DNA from: Ypsolopha sequella
Taxonomy: Eukaryota > Arthropoda > Insecta > Lepidoptera > Ypsolophidae
Assembly: GCA_934047225.1 (NCBI GenBank)
Contig: OW204011.1
Span: forward strand, 16,814,339-16,878,338
Reading direction: 5' to 3'
Length of the DNA: 64,000 nucleotides
In this document: piece after piece, positions 34,530 through 45,049 of the stretch
Numbering within the stretch: position 1 is the stretch's first letter
Layout of the letters: each line of letters opens with the position of its first letter
Notes under the pieces: generated by a model
The model's input: only the letters and a program-made list of their open reading frames with translations
Told to the model about the DNA's origin: nothing
Databases searched by the model: none
Program-made: the position numbers and the translations under genes

Positions 34530-35417
34530 TTTTCTACTACCAGATTTATTTTTTTAAATATTAAATTTTTCCTTTCAAATTTAATGTATTTTATGACTTT
34601 GCAAAGTGCGGCGCGGTTTTTACCTTTTTTTTCAGGCTTTTGGCCGGTTTTTATTTGTGGCCAGTATCATTTTGCGAAAAAAGAGTGTTAGATGCGATAT
34701 AATCGATAATGTCGTGAATCGGAACGCAGGGAATTTCGATTTTAAAGAAAAATTAAGGACGTCAAAAAGAACCTAATTTAGCATGAAATAAAGACAAACA
34801 TCAAAAAGAACCTAATTTTGCAATAAATGAAATTTCAATACGATATTTCAAACTGACCTGAGTCATTCCGCAACGGGGCCCGAAAAGTTCGATTTTCAAA
34901 ACTAATTTTTAAGGCCCTTAATATCGCCTAAAGGATACTCTCTAAAGCCTACTCCTCTTTTATGGCCAAACCAAAAATATTGAAAAAATGTATTATGGAT
35001 TATCAACTCTAGGACAACATATGCAACATTTTTCTTTTTCGTACCACCAAAACTTCTATATGAAAAATTGTTTCAACTGAATGGTGTTTTTTGGCTTGAA
35101 TTTCCTACTGCTCCTAAGCGGCTTAGGTGATTTAATTTATTTATGCTTTCATAAATAGATAAACTTGATAGCTATAAATATAACATAGAATTATTCAATC
35201 TAACAATGACGCCCATGTGAAAAGTATTATTTTCTCCTATTTTGCCCTTTCAAGGACGCAGCAAGCGTCGTAACAGCCACCACGCATTGTGCACTGATTT
35301 GAACGTTATTTCAATGTCGTTTCCGTCGATATTCATACAGACAAACATCGAGCTGCTAATTTGGCGACGGTAATCGCCTTAAATGGAAACTTTTTTATAA
35401 AGGTAGTAGAAAAAATT
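34530..35417. repeat. Possible TIR element, undefined
   Basis: TTTTTCTACTACC at the left and GGTAGTAGAAAAA at the right are exact inverted copies about 880 bases apart. No target duplication or coding sequence was found. Confidence 0.35.
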
Positions 35418-36414
35418 ATTTTCGCTCCACCCTAATTAAATGTCAAGTAGAGCTAGAAAAATTACTTGCATTAATACTTCAGACTTTATGTTAAAAAATG
35501 TAAAAAAACAACTGGGAACAATTTGGATATTCACGCAATTACTTCAAAATAAAAATGCTAACTCTCAGTCTATGTAATATGAGCACTTTAATTACGCAAG
35601 CAAATGTGAAAGTTAGACTTTCACAAAATTCCCACAAAATTTATTCGTAATTTAGTAAGTGACGTTGTTTCAATTACCTCTAAAGTAAGTATTAAAGCTA
35701 ATAAAATTACCTTTAAATTCCATTTTAAAAGTTTTAATGACAAAAGTTAAAAGAAATTAAGGAACTTTATTTTTAAATTGAAATTTCTAAAATGTAGGTA
35801 CTTGATTTATTATATCTACTCCATAGATGAATACAGCCTACAGACTCCTCATAACAGGCGACCGATTTCTGTCAACACATCTGACTGAACCAGCAGATAC
35901 AATTCGACACTCCAAAATTATATGTTTCGGTAGGACAAACCAAAATGGCTTCTATATTCATTACGTTAGAGTCTTCGTCTTCGGTAATGATAAGTTTGTG
36001 TCGCTGTTCGTAAGATTGGAAGAGCCAATAGGATTGCAGTATCCCGTTTAGATTGTTGACAGAATTATTTGTACGCAAGATGTTGAACAATAGACGTCTT
36101 TCTGGGCTGTATTGTCTATGATCTACTCCCATACTCCCGTAATTATAGCATCAAAGCATAAGTATAATATTACATTATAACACCGCAGTTCTGCGCTGTG
36201 GTTGGTCAAATTTATTTAAACACTGCTAGAGAACTAATCACAAGTGACGAGAAACCAGGGCGTGGTTTACAAAATTAATCTCCGTCCTCGCTTCTGATTG
36301 GTTTTCTAGTGCTCTCAAGTGGCAATACCGTTAGACACCTGATTTTTATGAACGTGTCCATTTTCTATGTTTTCGTGAAATTTTTCGTTTAAGGGTTGGC
36401 CTGCCCTAAAACTT
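35418..36414. other. Intron 1, no recognised feature
   Basis: AT-rich. The overlapping 74- and 86-codon open frames near 35830-36130 are antiparallel and resemble no family known to me. Confidence 0.4.
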
Positions 36415-36870
36415 GGACAACTCCAGACTTTCGAGGGTTCTTTGGAAGAAATTAGGGCTCTCCTTATATTAAAAAAAAATACATTTGTTTTGTTGGTCTT
36501 TTATTAAGTCCACGTATTTATAAGCAATTTCTTATGTTATATAATAATAATAAATAATTTTATCAACCTATTTTTTTTTCGGTTTCTAAACGTTTCGCAG
36601 AAGAACGCGGTTTAGGAATCGACTTAATTTTTTTTTTCATATAAGAAGTTATAAAAATATGAAGTCAATCTCCTAAAATTAAATATCTTTTGCCTACAAA
36701 ATATTTCATTATTAGCTAAAAACCCTCCAATTTATTGTTTCACTCCGTGATTATTAATATAACGCCTATAATCACCTCTATCAAAAGCAAATAAAGTCTT
36801 TCTTGGAGTTATTGTGCTGGAAGGGTAATAAAAAAAGTTGCTATTGTAGGCTACACTCTTAAATATTAAT
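36415..36870 (+). repeat. Dispersed repeat R-ACG, copy 1
   Basis: Shares with 39549-40012 an ordered set of blocks: ccagactttc, a T-run with ttttcgg, tttgcctacaaaatatttca, aatttattgttt, cacctctatcaaaagc and gttgct...gtaggc. The family is not identified. Same orientation as copy 2. Confidence 0.7.
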
Positions 36871-36985
36871 AATAATGTCACGTAAAGACGATATTTTTGA
36901 TGGTCGTAGATAAAATATTGTGTGTAACCGAAATACGACACTCGTGCGACCGTGTCACAACGTCTCCCATTATGTTACAGTCTCC

Positions 36986-37136
36986 TTGAAAAAACTTTTG
37001 ACAAAATTGCTTAGTACATTTTATATTAATAAAAAACCGACTTTTTGCTACTTTTCCACGAATCCGTCCCACTCGCACTGAGGGTTTTTTCGCATATGGA
37101 GTAACAGGGACGCTAAAACTTTTACGTAGCGCCTTA
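36986..37136 (-). repeat. M1-related repeat fragment
   Basis: Minus-strand homologue of 22693-22850 (cgaatccgtcccactcgcac; gggacgctaaaacttttacg). Confidence 0.6.
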
Positions 37137-37949
37137 AAATCAAATTGTCACTAAAATAGAAAATTGTTCGCCTGAGAATTATCAACTTTACTCAAATTTG
37201 TAATTTCAAGTCACCGTTTACAACATTTTTATTCGCTCACAGTCTTTCGCCCACTTAGTATTTTAGTACCCTATATTCAGTATTTTTGACACCTTAAATT
37301 TGAATTTATATTCGCTCATTTAAATATTACGCCTATAATTTTAGTTTTAGCGCCGTCGAAACCTAAATTATTCCAAAGTAATTTAGTTTCTGTTTTTAAT
37401 ACTTATGAGCTATTTTGCAATAAACAAAATTTAGTTTTGACAGCTCCTAGATTACAATGAAAGCCTTCAGAGTCAGCTTTGTTAGCTCATATGGTTACCA
37501 AGTGTATTAAATATTTTTAGCTGTACTTCCAAATGTTTTACAAGAGCGTGCTTAGATATTGCTCATATGATCCAATGTAATAAACTCCCCTATTTGTACT
37601 AACTCGGTTTTTTAGTAGGAATAGTTTATTTTGGTTCATTTATCGGAATTATTAGTACGAAGTACAGTTACTGGCCCCGAACCTATTTTAATGTACGGCG
37701 GTCGGTGGCGAGTCACGCGAGGTCACGATTCTAGTCGCTCAGTTGTATCGTAAATAAATACGTCGCGGTGAATTGGCGGGGGCTGAGGTAGCGATAAATA
37801 CCTACAGGTCCCGGATAACCTGCCCTTAACCTAAAACAAATGTAATTAATGGTATATGTTGTCACTTCGTGATGGAGCATTTTAACCACAGAACATTAAA
37901 TTTTAACAATGATAGAAAATTTAAAAATACTTTTGTTCCACTAATATAT
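37137..37949. other. Intron 1, no recognised feature
   Basis: AT-rich with no visible gene, repeat copy or palindrome of note. Confidence 0.4.
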
Positions 37950-37953
37950 TTAA

Positions 37954-38421
37954 CCCTAGCTCACTAACCATTCGTCAAAATGACGACGCGTACCTTGAAC
38001 ATTTAGTGTTTTGGTAGGATCCCCACCCCCGCCACCCCCCCCGTTCCTTATACCTTCCTAATTCGCATCGCTAGTGACCCGCAATCACTCATTGCGGATG
38101 CACGCTCATTAGATCGGGATATATTGTGTTATCGTCGTTATTGTCCCTGCAAAAAAACGTCGTATGACCACTAACTTCTGCAAGGGCTGCAAAAAAGCGA
38201 TTTGCAGGGAGCATATTGTCTCTATGTGCAATCATTGTTCAATGTAAATTAATTCTCAAACCGATTATGTTATTTGATTAAGAGAAAACTAAGACTGCTA
38301 ATTAAGGTCGTTGTGTGTCATAAATAAAGTTGATTTAATAAATATTGATGTTTTAATCCGTCGTAAAATTTACGAATGGTTAGTGATAACGTTACTGGAA
38401 ATTAAGGTTAGTGAGCTAGGG
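37954..38421 (+). mobile_element. piggyBac-derived MITE, copy 1
   Basis: 468 bases with TIRs CCCTAGCTCACTAACC flanked by TTAA at 37950-37953 and 38422-38425. CCCTAG next to TTAA is the classic piggyBac end. Inside, 38143-38247 still encodes the cysteine-rich C-terminus of the transposase. The twin at 55362-55829 has the same length and opposite orientation. It ends about 125 bases upstream of PLCE1 exon 2. Confidence 0.9.
38143..38247 (+). pseudogene. piggyBac transposase C-terminal cysteine-rich domain remnant
   Basis: The frame reads NFCKGCKKAICREHIV and MCNHCSM before a TAA, a C-x2-C ... C-x2-H ... C-x2-C cross-brace zinc-finger order as found at the end of piggyBac-type transposases, where it binds the terminal repeats. 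The catalytic DDD core is absent and the frame upstream contains stops. Confidence 0.8.
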
Positions 38422-38547
38422 TTAAGCACGACTACGCTACCGGATTCATCGATTTAATCGACATCTTCAGGCAAAAACAATTAGAAAACTAGAAAATTTA
38501 TTTTATAAATTACAAATGAATAAAAACAAATGTTCTCCCCCTTACAG

Positions 38548-38758
38548 AGAAATCCTTGCAGCAACACCCCCTCTCACCACCGGTGGCCACACCACCCCCA
38601 CTCACCGAAGGGAGTTCAAGCGGGACTCTGTGAAGGAGGAGCGGGGGAAGAGGGAGGGGCGCAAGGACAGCGGGAAGCGGGGAGACCACGGTACTACCAG
38701 CCCGATGAGGGAGTCTTGTAAACGGGACCCTAGGGTGGACCAGCCGAGCCGGCAAGTG
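38548..38758 (+). CDS. PLCE1: PLCE1 exon 2: RasGEF continuation with a charged low-complexity insert
   Basis: The acceptor is cttacag and the donor GTGAGT; 211 bases equal one base plus 70 codons. The first base completes the Arg left by exon 1, reading FLREL-R-EILAAT, then a Thr/Pro/His stretch and a Lys/Arg/Glu-rich stretch (residues about 20-60: FKRDSVKEERGKREGRKDSG). This interrupts the RasGEF fold between the signature in exon 1 and the terminal helix in exon 3, so it is probably a disordered loop. Without this exon, exon 1 would join exon 3 in a frame that stops after two codons, which supports it as real coding sequence. Confidence 0.85.
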
Positions 38759-38857
38759 GTGAGTTTGGCTTCTTGAGGAACGAGGTTCCTTGTCGCACTT
38801 TACACTCCAGACACTTGGCGAAAGAGGGCTAGAAAGAAAACAGTGTAACTGTCATGC

Positions 38858-38905
38858 AGGTTTCCTCACGATGTCTTCCTTCAACGTTCAGCAAGTATTA
38901 AGGTA
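38858..38905 (-). repeat. SINE fragment
   Basis: gcaggtttcctcacgatgtc and gttcagcaagt match the body of the SINE at 6985-7165. Confidence 0.5.
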
Positions 38906-38976
38906 CAGGTAGCGGCACGGTTTTTGACGGCTGACGTCAAGGTCAAACGTCAGCTGTCAACTGTGCTAGTCATTTT

Positions 38977-39260
38977 TAGGGTTCCGTACCCGAAGAGTAA
39001 CCAACAGGACCCTATTACCTAAGACTCCGCTGTCCGTCTGTCACCAGGCTGTATCTCATGAACCGTGATAGTTAGACAGTTGAAATTTTCACAGATGATG
39101 TATTTCTGTTGCCGCTATAACAACAAATACTAAAAATTATAATAAAATTAATATTTAAGGGGGCTCCCGTACAACAAACATGTTTTTTTTGCTGTTTTTA
39201 TAGATAATGTTACAGAACCCTTAGTGCGCGAGTCCGACTCGCACTTGGCCGGTTTTTTTT
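38977..39260 (+). repeat. Lepidopteran GGGTTCCGTACC repeat, full-length copy
   Basis: Starts tagggttccgtaccc, has gggaccctattacctaagac, caggctgtatctcatgaacc, cagttgaaattttcacag and ends gcgagtccgactcgcacttg plus a T run. A second full copy is at 54388-54673. From memory this block is very widespread in moth genomes, which supports the host assignment. Confidence 0.85.
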
Positions 39261-39345
39261 TCTCTGTCGCACTTAGTAACTTTGTTCGTGAATGAACACA
39301 TGTGCTAGTCCCCCCCCCCCCCTTTCGACGAGGGGTCAAAAATCT

Positions 39346-39470
39346 GCCGCGACCTGCAATACAAATACTATTCACATGAATTCTGAAAAATTCATTGACG
39401 CATGACCGACCGGAGATTGAACTCAAGTCTCAAGATTGAGAGGCCAGAGTTCTACCGCCACTTTTACTGA
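39346..39470 (-). mobile_element. tRNA-derived SINE, copy 2
   Basis: Minus strand: GGCGGTAGAACTCTGGCC, ctcaatcttgagactt, a B-box-like GAGTTCAATCTCC, then a body with ttcagaattcatgtgaatag. Same family as 6985-7165. Confidence 0.65.
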
Positions 39471-39548
39471 ACTACTGCCACTATTAATGTTTTGCATTAC
39501 ACTTAACTTAACTGCATTACACTTAAGACTGTGCATGAGCCTAGAGCA

Positions 39549-40012
39549 TGAACAACGCCAGACTTTCAAGGATTCGTTTGAATACATTCCAACTCTCCTT
39601 GTATTGAAAAAATATATTTGATTTATTGATCTTTTATCTACGGATTATACTTATAAAGATGGTATTGAGATTTATACTTTTGTCAAAAAAGAAATGTTTT
39701 CCACCCTTTTTTTTTCTTTTCAAGCGTTCGTTTCAGGAACGCAGTTAAGAGATCAGCTTAATTTTTTTTTTTCATAAAATGAAGGAATTCTTCTTAAATC
39801 TAATATTTTTTGCCTACAAAATATTTCAGTAGTAGCTAAAAAATACACCAATTTATTGTTTCGCTGCGTATCACGCGTCCAAGAAAAAGAGGCCAATTAG
39901 CCAACATATAATCGCCTCTATCAAAAGCGAATAAAGTCTTTGCCATTGGACTTATTGTGCTGGACGGGTAATAAAAAAAAGTTGCTAGGGTAGGCCATTC
40001 TCTTAACTTCAA
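39549..40012 (+). repeat. Dispersed repeat R-ACG, copy 2
   Basis: Homologous block order as in 36415-36870, with an insertion of about 35 bases near 39875. Lies in the intron between PLCE1 exons 2 and 3. Confidence 0.7.
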
Positions 40013-40024
40013 ACTGATCTAAAA

Positions 40025-40118
40025 TTAAGTTTAAGTGCTAGGTAACCGCTGAAAATCAGCGCCGTGGATCTGTCACGGCATTAAGCTGAGCGGCAACCTT
40101 TTTGGTACATCCTGTGTT
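40025..40118 (+). mobile_element. LINE-B-like 3' UTR fragment
   Basis: Contains GCTGAAAATCAGCGCCG, a ctgtcacggc segment and taagctgagcggcaacc ending in acatcctgtg, the same layout as 10296-10365. Confidence 0.6.
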
Positions 40119-40152
40119 AATTTTAAGTTTAATTATGTGTTTTTATTCTTTG

Positions 40153-40250
40153 TATCCAGTTTGTCTCTGATCGTTCTACCAAAAATATCGGAAAATCAAA
40201 TTCTTTTATTACGCCATATTTTTGGTTGAACGATAAGAGACAAACTGGAT
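40153..40250. repeat. Short foldback element
   Basis: Arms ccagtttgtctctgatcgtt... and ...aacgataagagacaaactgg (about 36 bases each) enclose about 26 bases. Located 80 bases upstream of PLCE1 exon 3. Confidence 0.8.
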
Positions 40251-40331
40251 TTATCTGGTGTTGCTAAATTTTGAGTTACATATTCCAACACCAAATAAAC
40301 ATAATTCTATTCTTTTATCTCTCTCCCCCAG

Positions 40332-40516
40332 TACATAGCATCGTTCGACGAGGAGGGCTCACAGACACCCGGCTGGCGGCGCGTCGGGCCTGAAGGACTG
40401 GTCAACTTGGAGAAGGTGTACCGGACGCAGGCTGTGATGGACCACATCGCCGGTTTCCACCAGCACCACTACGCACTGGCCAGAAACCATACGCCGGTCT
40501 TCGGAGACTATCTTAG
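40332..40516 (+). CDS. PLCE1: PLCE1 exon 3: end of RasGEF domain
   Basis: The acceptor is ccccag and the donor AG|GTGACG; 185 bases give 61 codons plus two bases. It reads YIASFDEEGSQTPGW and then GLVNLEKVYRTQAVMDHIAG, which resembles the closing helices of RasGEF domains (Leu-Ile/Val-Asn-x-x-Lys, then a long helix ending in an F-x-x-x-x-Y pattern). It starts in phase 0 after the Val that ends exon 2. Two foldback repeats lie in the flanking introns (40153-40250 and 40667-40963). Confidence 0.88.
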
Positions 40517-40666
40517 GTGACGAGCTTTGGGTTGAGGAATACCATTCTAGTATGGTTGATTGGGAAAGCTGTTAAGATTGTGTGGTTTCATTTATCTGTC
40601 AATTAACTACCATCGCAAATTACAAATGCCCTGGAACTTTGTCTAAATAATTCTTAAGTTTTTGTT

Positions 40667-40963
40667 TTTCTTGTTTAGAAATTAAAATTTAAAAAGCTTT
40701 TTGATCTGTGCCATTTGACGCCAATAGTTCAATATTTGTGAGGTCTATAAAGCAAAAGTTTAAAATTGTGTACACAATAAGTCATGATCTTCTCAAAACC
40801 AAATTTAAATGCTGTTTTAACATTGTTCGGATGTATCATGACTAATTGTGCATTACATTTCAAACACGTGCTTTATAAACCTCACTAAAATTGAACTATT
40901 GGTGTTAACTGCCACATAGCAAAATGGTTTACAATTTTTTACTTCTAAACAAGAAATACAAAG
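40667..40963. mobile_element. Foldback MITE
   Basis: Outer ends tcttgtttagaa / ttctaaacaaga and inner blocks caatagttcaat / attgaactattg plus gaggtctataaagc / gctttataaacctc are inverted copies, giving about 300 bases. No coding capacity. In the intron after PLCE1 exon 3. Confidence 0.75.
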
Positions 40964-41254
40964 TTAAGTTGTGCACTTTGTGCTAAGCGACTGACGTTTA
41001 ACCTTAATGACGTTTGAATAAGAACTGTCAGAAAAAAGTAATAAAAACATTTACTAAAAGACAGATGATGACACGAACTTGCGATCAGAGACATAATTTA
41101 TTAGGGCGACATACAATATTTTAGCACCAGTGGAATAAATTAAATACAATTTCACCAAAAACATAAATATTAAAAAGGGGCCGAGTTCAGTACAAATGCA
41201 GTGTAGGATTGTCGGCTTTAACGAAAAAAGAATGGAGATCAAATTGAGAGCTGC

Positions 41255-41575
41255 GGTTATAGGTAGGCATGTATTTATACAATACAAAGGATGGGATTTG
41301 GTTTACCGCCTGGATTCCGGAACCTTGTTCCTGGTCCCTGGCCGGGTCTCCGGTATGGGTTCGGGCGGTTCATTGGATTTCACTTTGTAATATATTAATT
41401 TTACATATCATTAAAATCGTATATATTATATATTACTACATAAATTAAATAAACCTTTAATCTAGTTCATGTACATTTATTATTTTATTACATATATTTT
41501 TATAAGATTAAATTTTGACTTGTGAAACGTGTATTATATATAACTACTTTTCAAAATAAACTATTTTAATGTTGA
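41255..41575 (+). mobile_element. LINE-A 3' end, copy 4
   Basis: 3' UTR only, with ccgggtctccggtatggg at 41343 and a small deletion upstream of it. It ends in aataaactattttaatg without the TTTGAA tail. Confidence 0.8.
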
Positions 41576-42077
41576 ATTTCTTAATTTAGGATTTAAGATA
41601 CTTGTACCTTAACATGCACGCAAAATAGCATCTTCGTAGGTCCAAAAGGAAATGAGTTATGGAGGGTCCGAAAGTAGAATGAAATTGTTCGTGTTGGCTT
41701 TTTCGTTTTCGAACTCGGCACTGGACACGCTGCCGTGTAAGAAATATGACTTCTGCCCTCAATAATCGATGTACGGTGGGGAAAGCTGAGATATTATGTA
41801 ACAATTAACTGTCATCTGTACTCTAATCAAAAAGATGTGCTAATTTGCCTTTTGTAGTTATATTGCCTTTTAAAAAGCTGACTAGAAACACTCACAAAAT
41901 TGTATATGTATAACTATTTAAAAAAATATTCAACAGTGATTTTATCTGAATCTGATTCTGATATTGACCTATATTATTTTGATCCTGAAGAAACAAAACA
42001 AAAGATCCAATGACCTTGACGGCTGACGACATTTTTAAGAAGTCTTGAAAGGAATTAATCCATCATCTTCCCTCCAG

Positions 42078-42279
42078 AACAGCACTGCAAGCCTGCGATG
42101 AGCCGGTCTTCTCCAACAGCACTACGAAGGCCACAGGGTCGGACTTTGAGAACGAAGCCCTGTATGAGCTGGAGGGGGGAGGATACTGCCCTGTGCAGCC
42201 CCTGCCGCACGACCACGGGGTCACCATGTTTCCGTTGGCAGCGCAGGGGACAGACAGGATAGACAGGCATCTTTTGCAG
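42078..42279 (+). CDS. PLCE1: PLCE1 exon 4: linker between RasGEF and PH-like regions
   Basis: The acceptor is cctccag and the donor CAG|GTAAGC; 202 bases equal one base plus 67 codons. The first base completes Arg from exon 3. It reads TALQACDEPVFSNSTT, then an acidic stretch, then YCPVQPLPHDHGVTMFPLAA and ends DRHLLQ. The HLLQ ending followed by ILHHGS in the next exon matches the entry to the PH-like region of PLC epsilon. The exon ends in phase 0. Confidence 0.87.
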
Positions 42280-42674
42280 GTAAGCAGGTAGAGATGGTGG
42301 TGACCAAGATGTCTTCTTGTCTATAGGCATTGTATATGGGGGAGCTTTGGAGGTACCAGTCGATTTAAAATACTTACGATCTACACAAAGACCACACAAA
42401 CTTTTCTAAGAGGTCGTTATGGCTATCTTCAAATTCAAGTCCCTCAGTTACCGGCATAATGAGGTAAAATATAAATTGCCTAAGTTGTCGAAATTCCTAC
42501 TCATGTGAGAGCAATAAATAGGCCTCTCTTCAGAACTTCTTCTAAGCGCCTATCTTTCAGTCTGAATTTGTCAATGATCTTATGAACAGTCTGATCGTAG
42601 TGTAGCTTGTACCAAAACAGGAAGATGCCTCAAAAAAAAGTTTCAATATCCAGATTTCAAACAATAGTTTATGC

Positions 42675-42900
42675 GTTCCATCCATCAGCCTAGTTCGTCC
42701 ACTGCTTGACATAAGCCTTTCCAGGACTTTGCCACTCCCGGTGGTCGTCCTGGAAGAATTGCCCATACTCACACACGCTGGGCAGGCGGGTTGGTGAGCG
42801 CGGTGCCGGAACCCTCGCACCAGTGACGCCACTGCCCTTCACCAGTCTGTTCCATATAAGGTCCGGCTATTAGGGATAGATATACCGCCATTCATCGGTC
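42675..42900 (+). repeat. R-CAT repeat, copy 3
   Basis: Same unit as 24693-24905 (gtccactgcttgacataagc, ggaagaattgcccatactca, ccggctattaggg). In the intron between exons 4 and 5. Confidence 0.75.
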
Positions 42901-43080
42901 CCAGGCATGGTGGACCTCCTGGTTTTTTGCCTGTCAGCTGTCCTCTTACTCTCCCCTGAATTACTTCGAGGGGGTCTCCAATTAAGATGGTGGTACCTCC
43001 ACAGTCGAGCCCGGCATCAGCTCTACCACCTTAAAAGTTTATGACTTCATTTGTCTATATTTTTTGTTGACTATTGCTAG

Positions 43081-43213
43081 ATCCTCCACCATGGCAGTGC
43101 TTGCGTAGTCTGCGAGACGGAGTGGGGTGGTGCGTCAGCTCAACTCAGACTGGAGCGAGCGTGCGCGCTGCTCGCGTGGTGCCACACGGCACACCCACAT
43201 CACACACATCATG
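43081..43213 (+). CDS. PLCE1: PLCE1 exon 5: start of PH-like domain
   Basis: The acceptor is ttgctag and the donor G|GTGCGT; 133 bases give 44 codons plus one base. It reads ILHHGSACVVCETEWGGASA, then QLRLERACALLAWCH, like the first beta strands of the PLC-epsilon PH-like region (ILHHGT-x-C, L-x-L-E-R-x-x-x-x-L-x-W). Skipping it would put exon 6 into a frame with stops, so it is needed. Its rather GC-rich, His-rich end (TAHPHHTHH) is unusual. A decayed LINE lies on the opposite strand just downstream. Confidence 0.87.
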
Positions 43214-43229
43214 GTGCGTTAATTGTAAT

Positions 43230-43800
43230 ATTTCACCAGCTAGCCCCTCAAGGTCTTTTATTAGGTCCAATGGAGTGTTTCTAACTCCAATCCTTACCAG
43301 TTTTCGTATAAAAGTGGGGGACAGATGCGGTGTCAAAAGCCTTTTTCAAATCTAAAAAGACTGTAAGACAATTATTTCCTTGATCTAACTGTTCAACAAT
43401 TTTTGAAGTTAATTTCATGATGGCATCTTGAGTAGATTTCTCTTTTCTAAAACCATATTGAGAGGATGACAATATGTTGAAGTTTTCGAGGTTACTTTGT
43501 TAATCTTGTATTTATTAATTTTTCAAATCGCCGGTTGAATTGGTCTTAAAATACTGACGTCATCCCTCTCATCACTTATAATAATGTAATAATCGATTGC
43601 TTTAGCAGACAACAGACATTGGCCAAGTGACTAATTACAGGGACAATAAGTTCTTGTGAAAGTTACAAAAATTTCGTTGAGATGTTGTCAGAGCCAGGTG
43701 CAATAGCAGATTTTTAAGTTCATAAGAACTTGTTTTACTTCAGAAGGATCGGTGTCATCAAGTACAAACAAATAAACCATCATAATCCCATAAACAAAAA
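43230..43800 (-). pseudogene. Decayed LINE reverse transcriptase
   Basis: Minus-strand pieces include SSQYGFRKEKSTQDAIMKL and NCLTVFLDLKKAFDT (43472-43330), the RT motifs with the catalytic-region D-L-x-K-A-F-D. A further piece reads VRIGVRNTPLDLIKDLEG at 43310-43250, and an upstream piece DPSEVKQVLMNLK lies near 43750. Stops and frameshifts separate them. Antisense to PLCE1 in the intron between exons 5 and 6. Confidence 0.75.
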
Positions 43801-44128
43801 CATACCGGATGTAAAAAGTATATTTGAATGACAGAACATAATCCAATGAAGAAAAGAAACAACTCTGCAAATGAAAACAAAAAAAGGACCTGCCCATAAA
43901 AATTCACAGCAGGTTATAAAATACGTACCTAAGGAGACGTAAACATATTTTTCCTGTTTCTTTAGGAAAGCTGTTCAGTATGGTCAACGTAATTTTAAAA
44001 TACCTTTCAGTCAGTTAACATCCACTTCGAGTTTATCAATAGACAGGCTGGCTGAATCTCAAGACCTATTTTCCTATCACAATGATTATGCCTTTGGATG
44101 CAGAAGCTTATTATCCCTAATTTTTCAG

Positions 44129-44258
44129 GGGAAACTCCATCAGAGAATGTACAGCAGCCGGAAATCAGTCTCTCATACAATCCAGAGGAAGTGATACCTT
44201 TGAAATACACGGCAAACCTCGCGCATGAAAATGAAGCGGGGATCGTGGGGGAGGAGGG
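44129..44258 (+). CDS. PLCE1: PLCE1 exon 6: PH-like domain, variable loop
   Basis: The acceptor is tttttcag and the donor GG|GTAAGT; 130 bases equal two bases, 42 codons and two bases. The first two bases complete a Gly codon begun in exon 5. It reads ETPSENVQQPEISLSYNPEE, then PLKYTANLAHENEAG. Only this frame is open across the exon and it is the frame demanded by both neighbours. The sequence looks like a surface loop; I see no catalytic motif. Confidence 0.85.
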
Positions 44259-44904
44259 GTAAGTGAAATTTTCATAAGATATGGCTTACCGAGTAACGCA
44301 GTTATCCCTTTCAGACTGGTGTATGAACCATCCTGATGCCCTGGCTTTCAGAGATAGACATACGATCTATATAGACGGTTTGGAAGGGCCATACACATCA
44401 TAACTATTAATTTATCAATAGTATCTCAATCACATCTTTGACAAAAAAACCATTAAAGACAAACGAACGCACTCTTCCGTTTTTGGACTTGACCACCATT
44501 GAAAAACATCTCCTGACTTTATTCTTTTAAAAAACCCCTGAAGAATTTGAACTCATGACCTTTAGAATAAATGTATGATTTCCAATAACAACTGATTTAC
44601 ACTCGACTTCTGGCATCATCGCGCCTCCTACCAGTTTACAGGTTAAAGAGCCTGCTTCTTGTTGGCATAGCGTCTTCCATTGTTCTCTGTCCAGAGCTAA
44701 ATTCTTTAGTTCTTGGTAAAATGCGATTTCCAGTCTTTACTAGATATCGACTCACCTTGATTCTGATCTTTGTCTTGTTTACACGGGTAAAGTAGGAAGT
44801 CGAGTGCAAGGGTGAAAAATTACAATTTCAATAATAGCGGGTTAGTAAACGAGTGCAAGATGGTATTTAAAGTTGTAACTGGGTATGTAGATGATTACAT
44901 TTTT

Positions 44905-45022
44905 TCAAATTCTTGTCTTTGGATTTGTTTCTGATTGAAATTTTCTAGTTTGTAATGCACTTTAATAATATTTGGAGTATTCATAGCGATGGATTTCGCA
45001 AAATAAACATAATCTCAATATT
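44905..45022 (+). repeat. SINE-like tail ending just before exon 7
   Basis: attcttgtctttggatttgt, gattgaaattttctagtttg, gagtattcatagcgatggat and cgcaaaataaacataatct match 53712-53842, which likewise ends just before exon 15. No tRNA head is visible in this copy. Confidence 0.7.
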
Positions 45023-45049
45023 ATTATTTTTATTTAAATAATTTTCTAG

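Noticed and set aside
35827..36132. Opposed 74- and 86-codon frames
   Set aside because: They overlap antiparallel, match no family I know, and lie in AT-rich intron sequence.
38516..38776. Alternative starts for the frames around exon 2, including the + frame at 38530
   Set aside because: The coding frame is fixed by the splice phases; the other frames overlap it by chance.
853..40332. Direct splicing of exon 1 to the exon at 40332
   Set aside because: The joined frame meets a stop after two codons; the exon at 38548-38758 restores frame on both sides.
42279..44129. Direct splicing of the exon ending at 42279 to the exon at 44129
   Set aside because: Phases do not match; including 43081-43213 fixes both junctions and adds a recognisable PH-region start.
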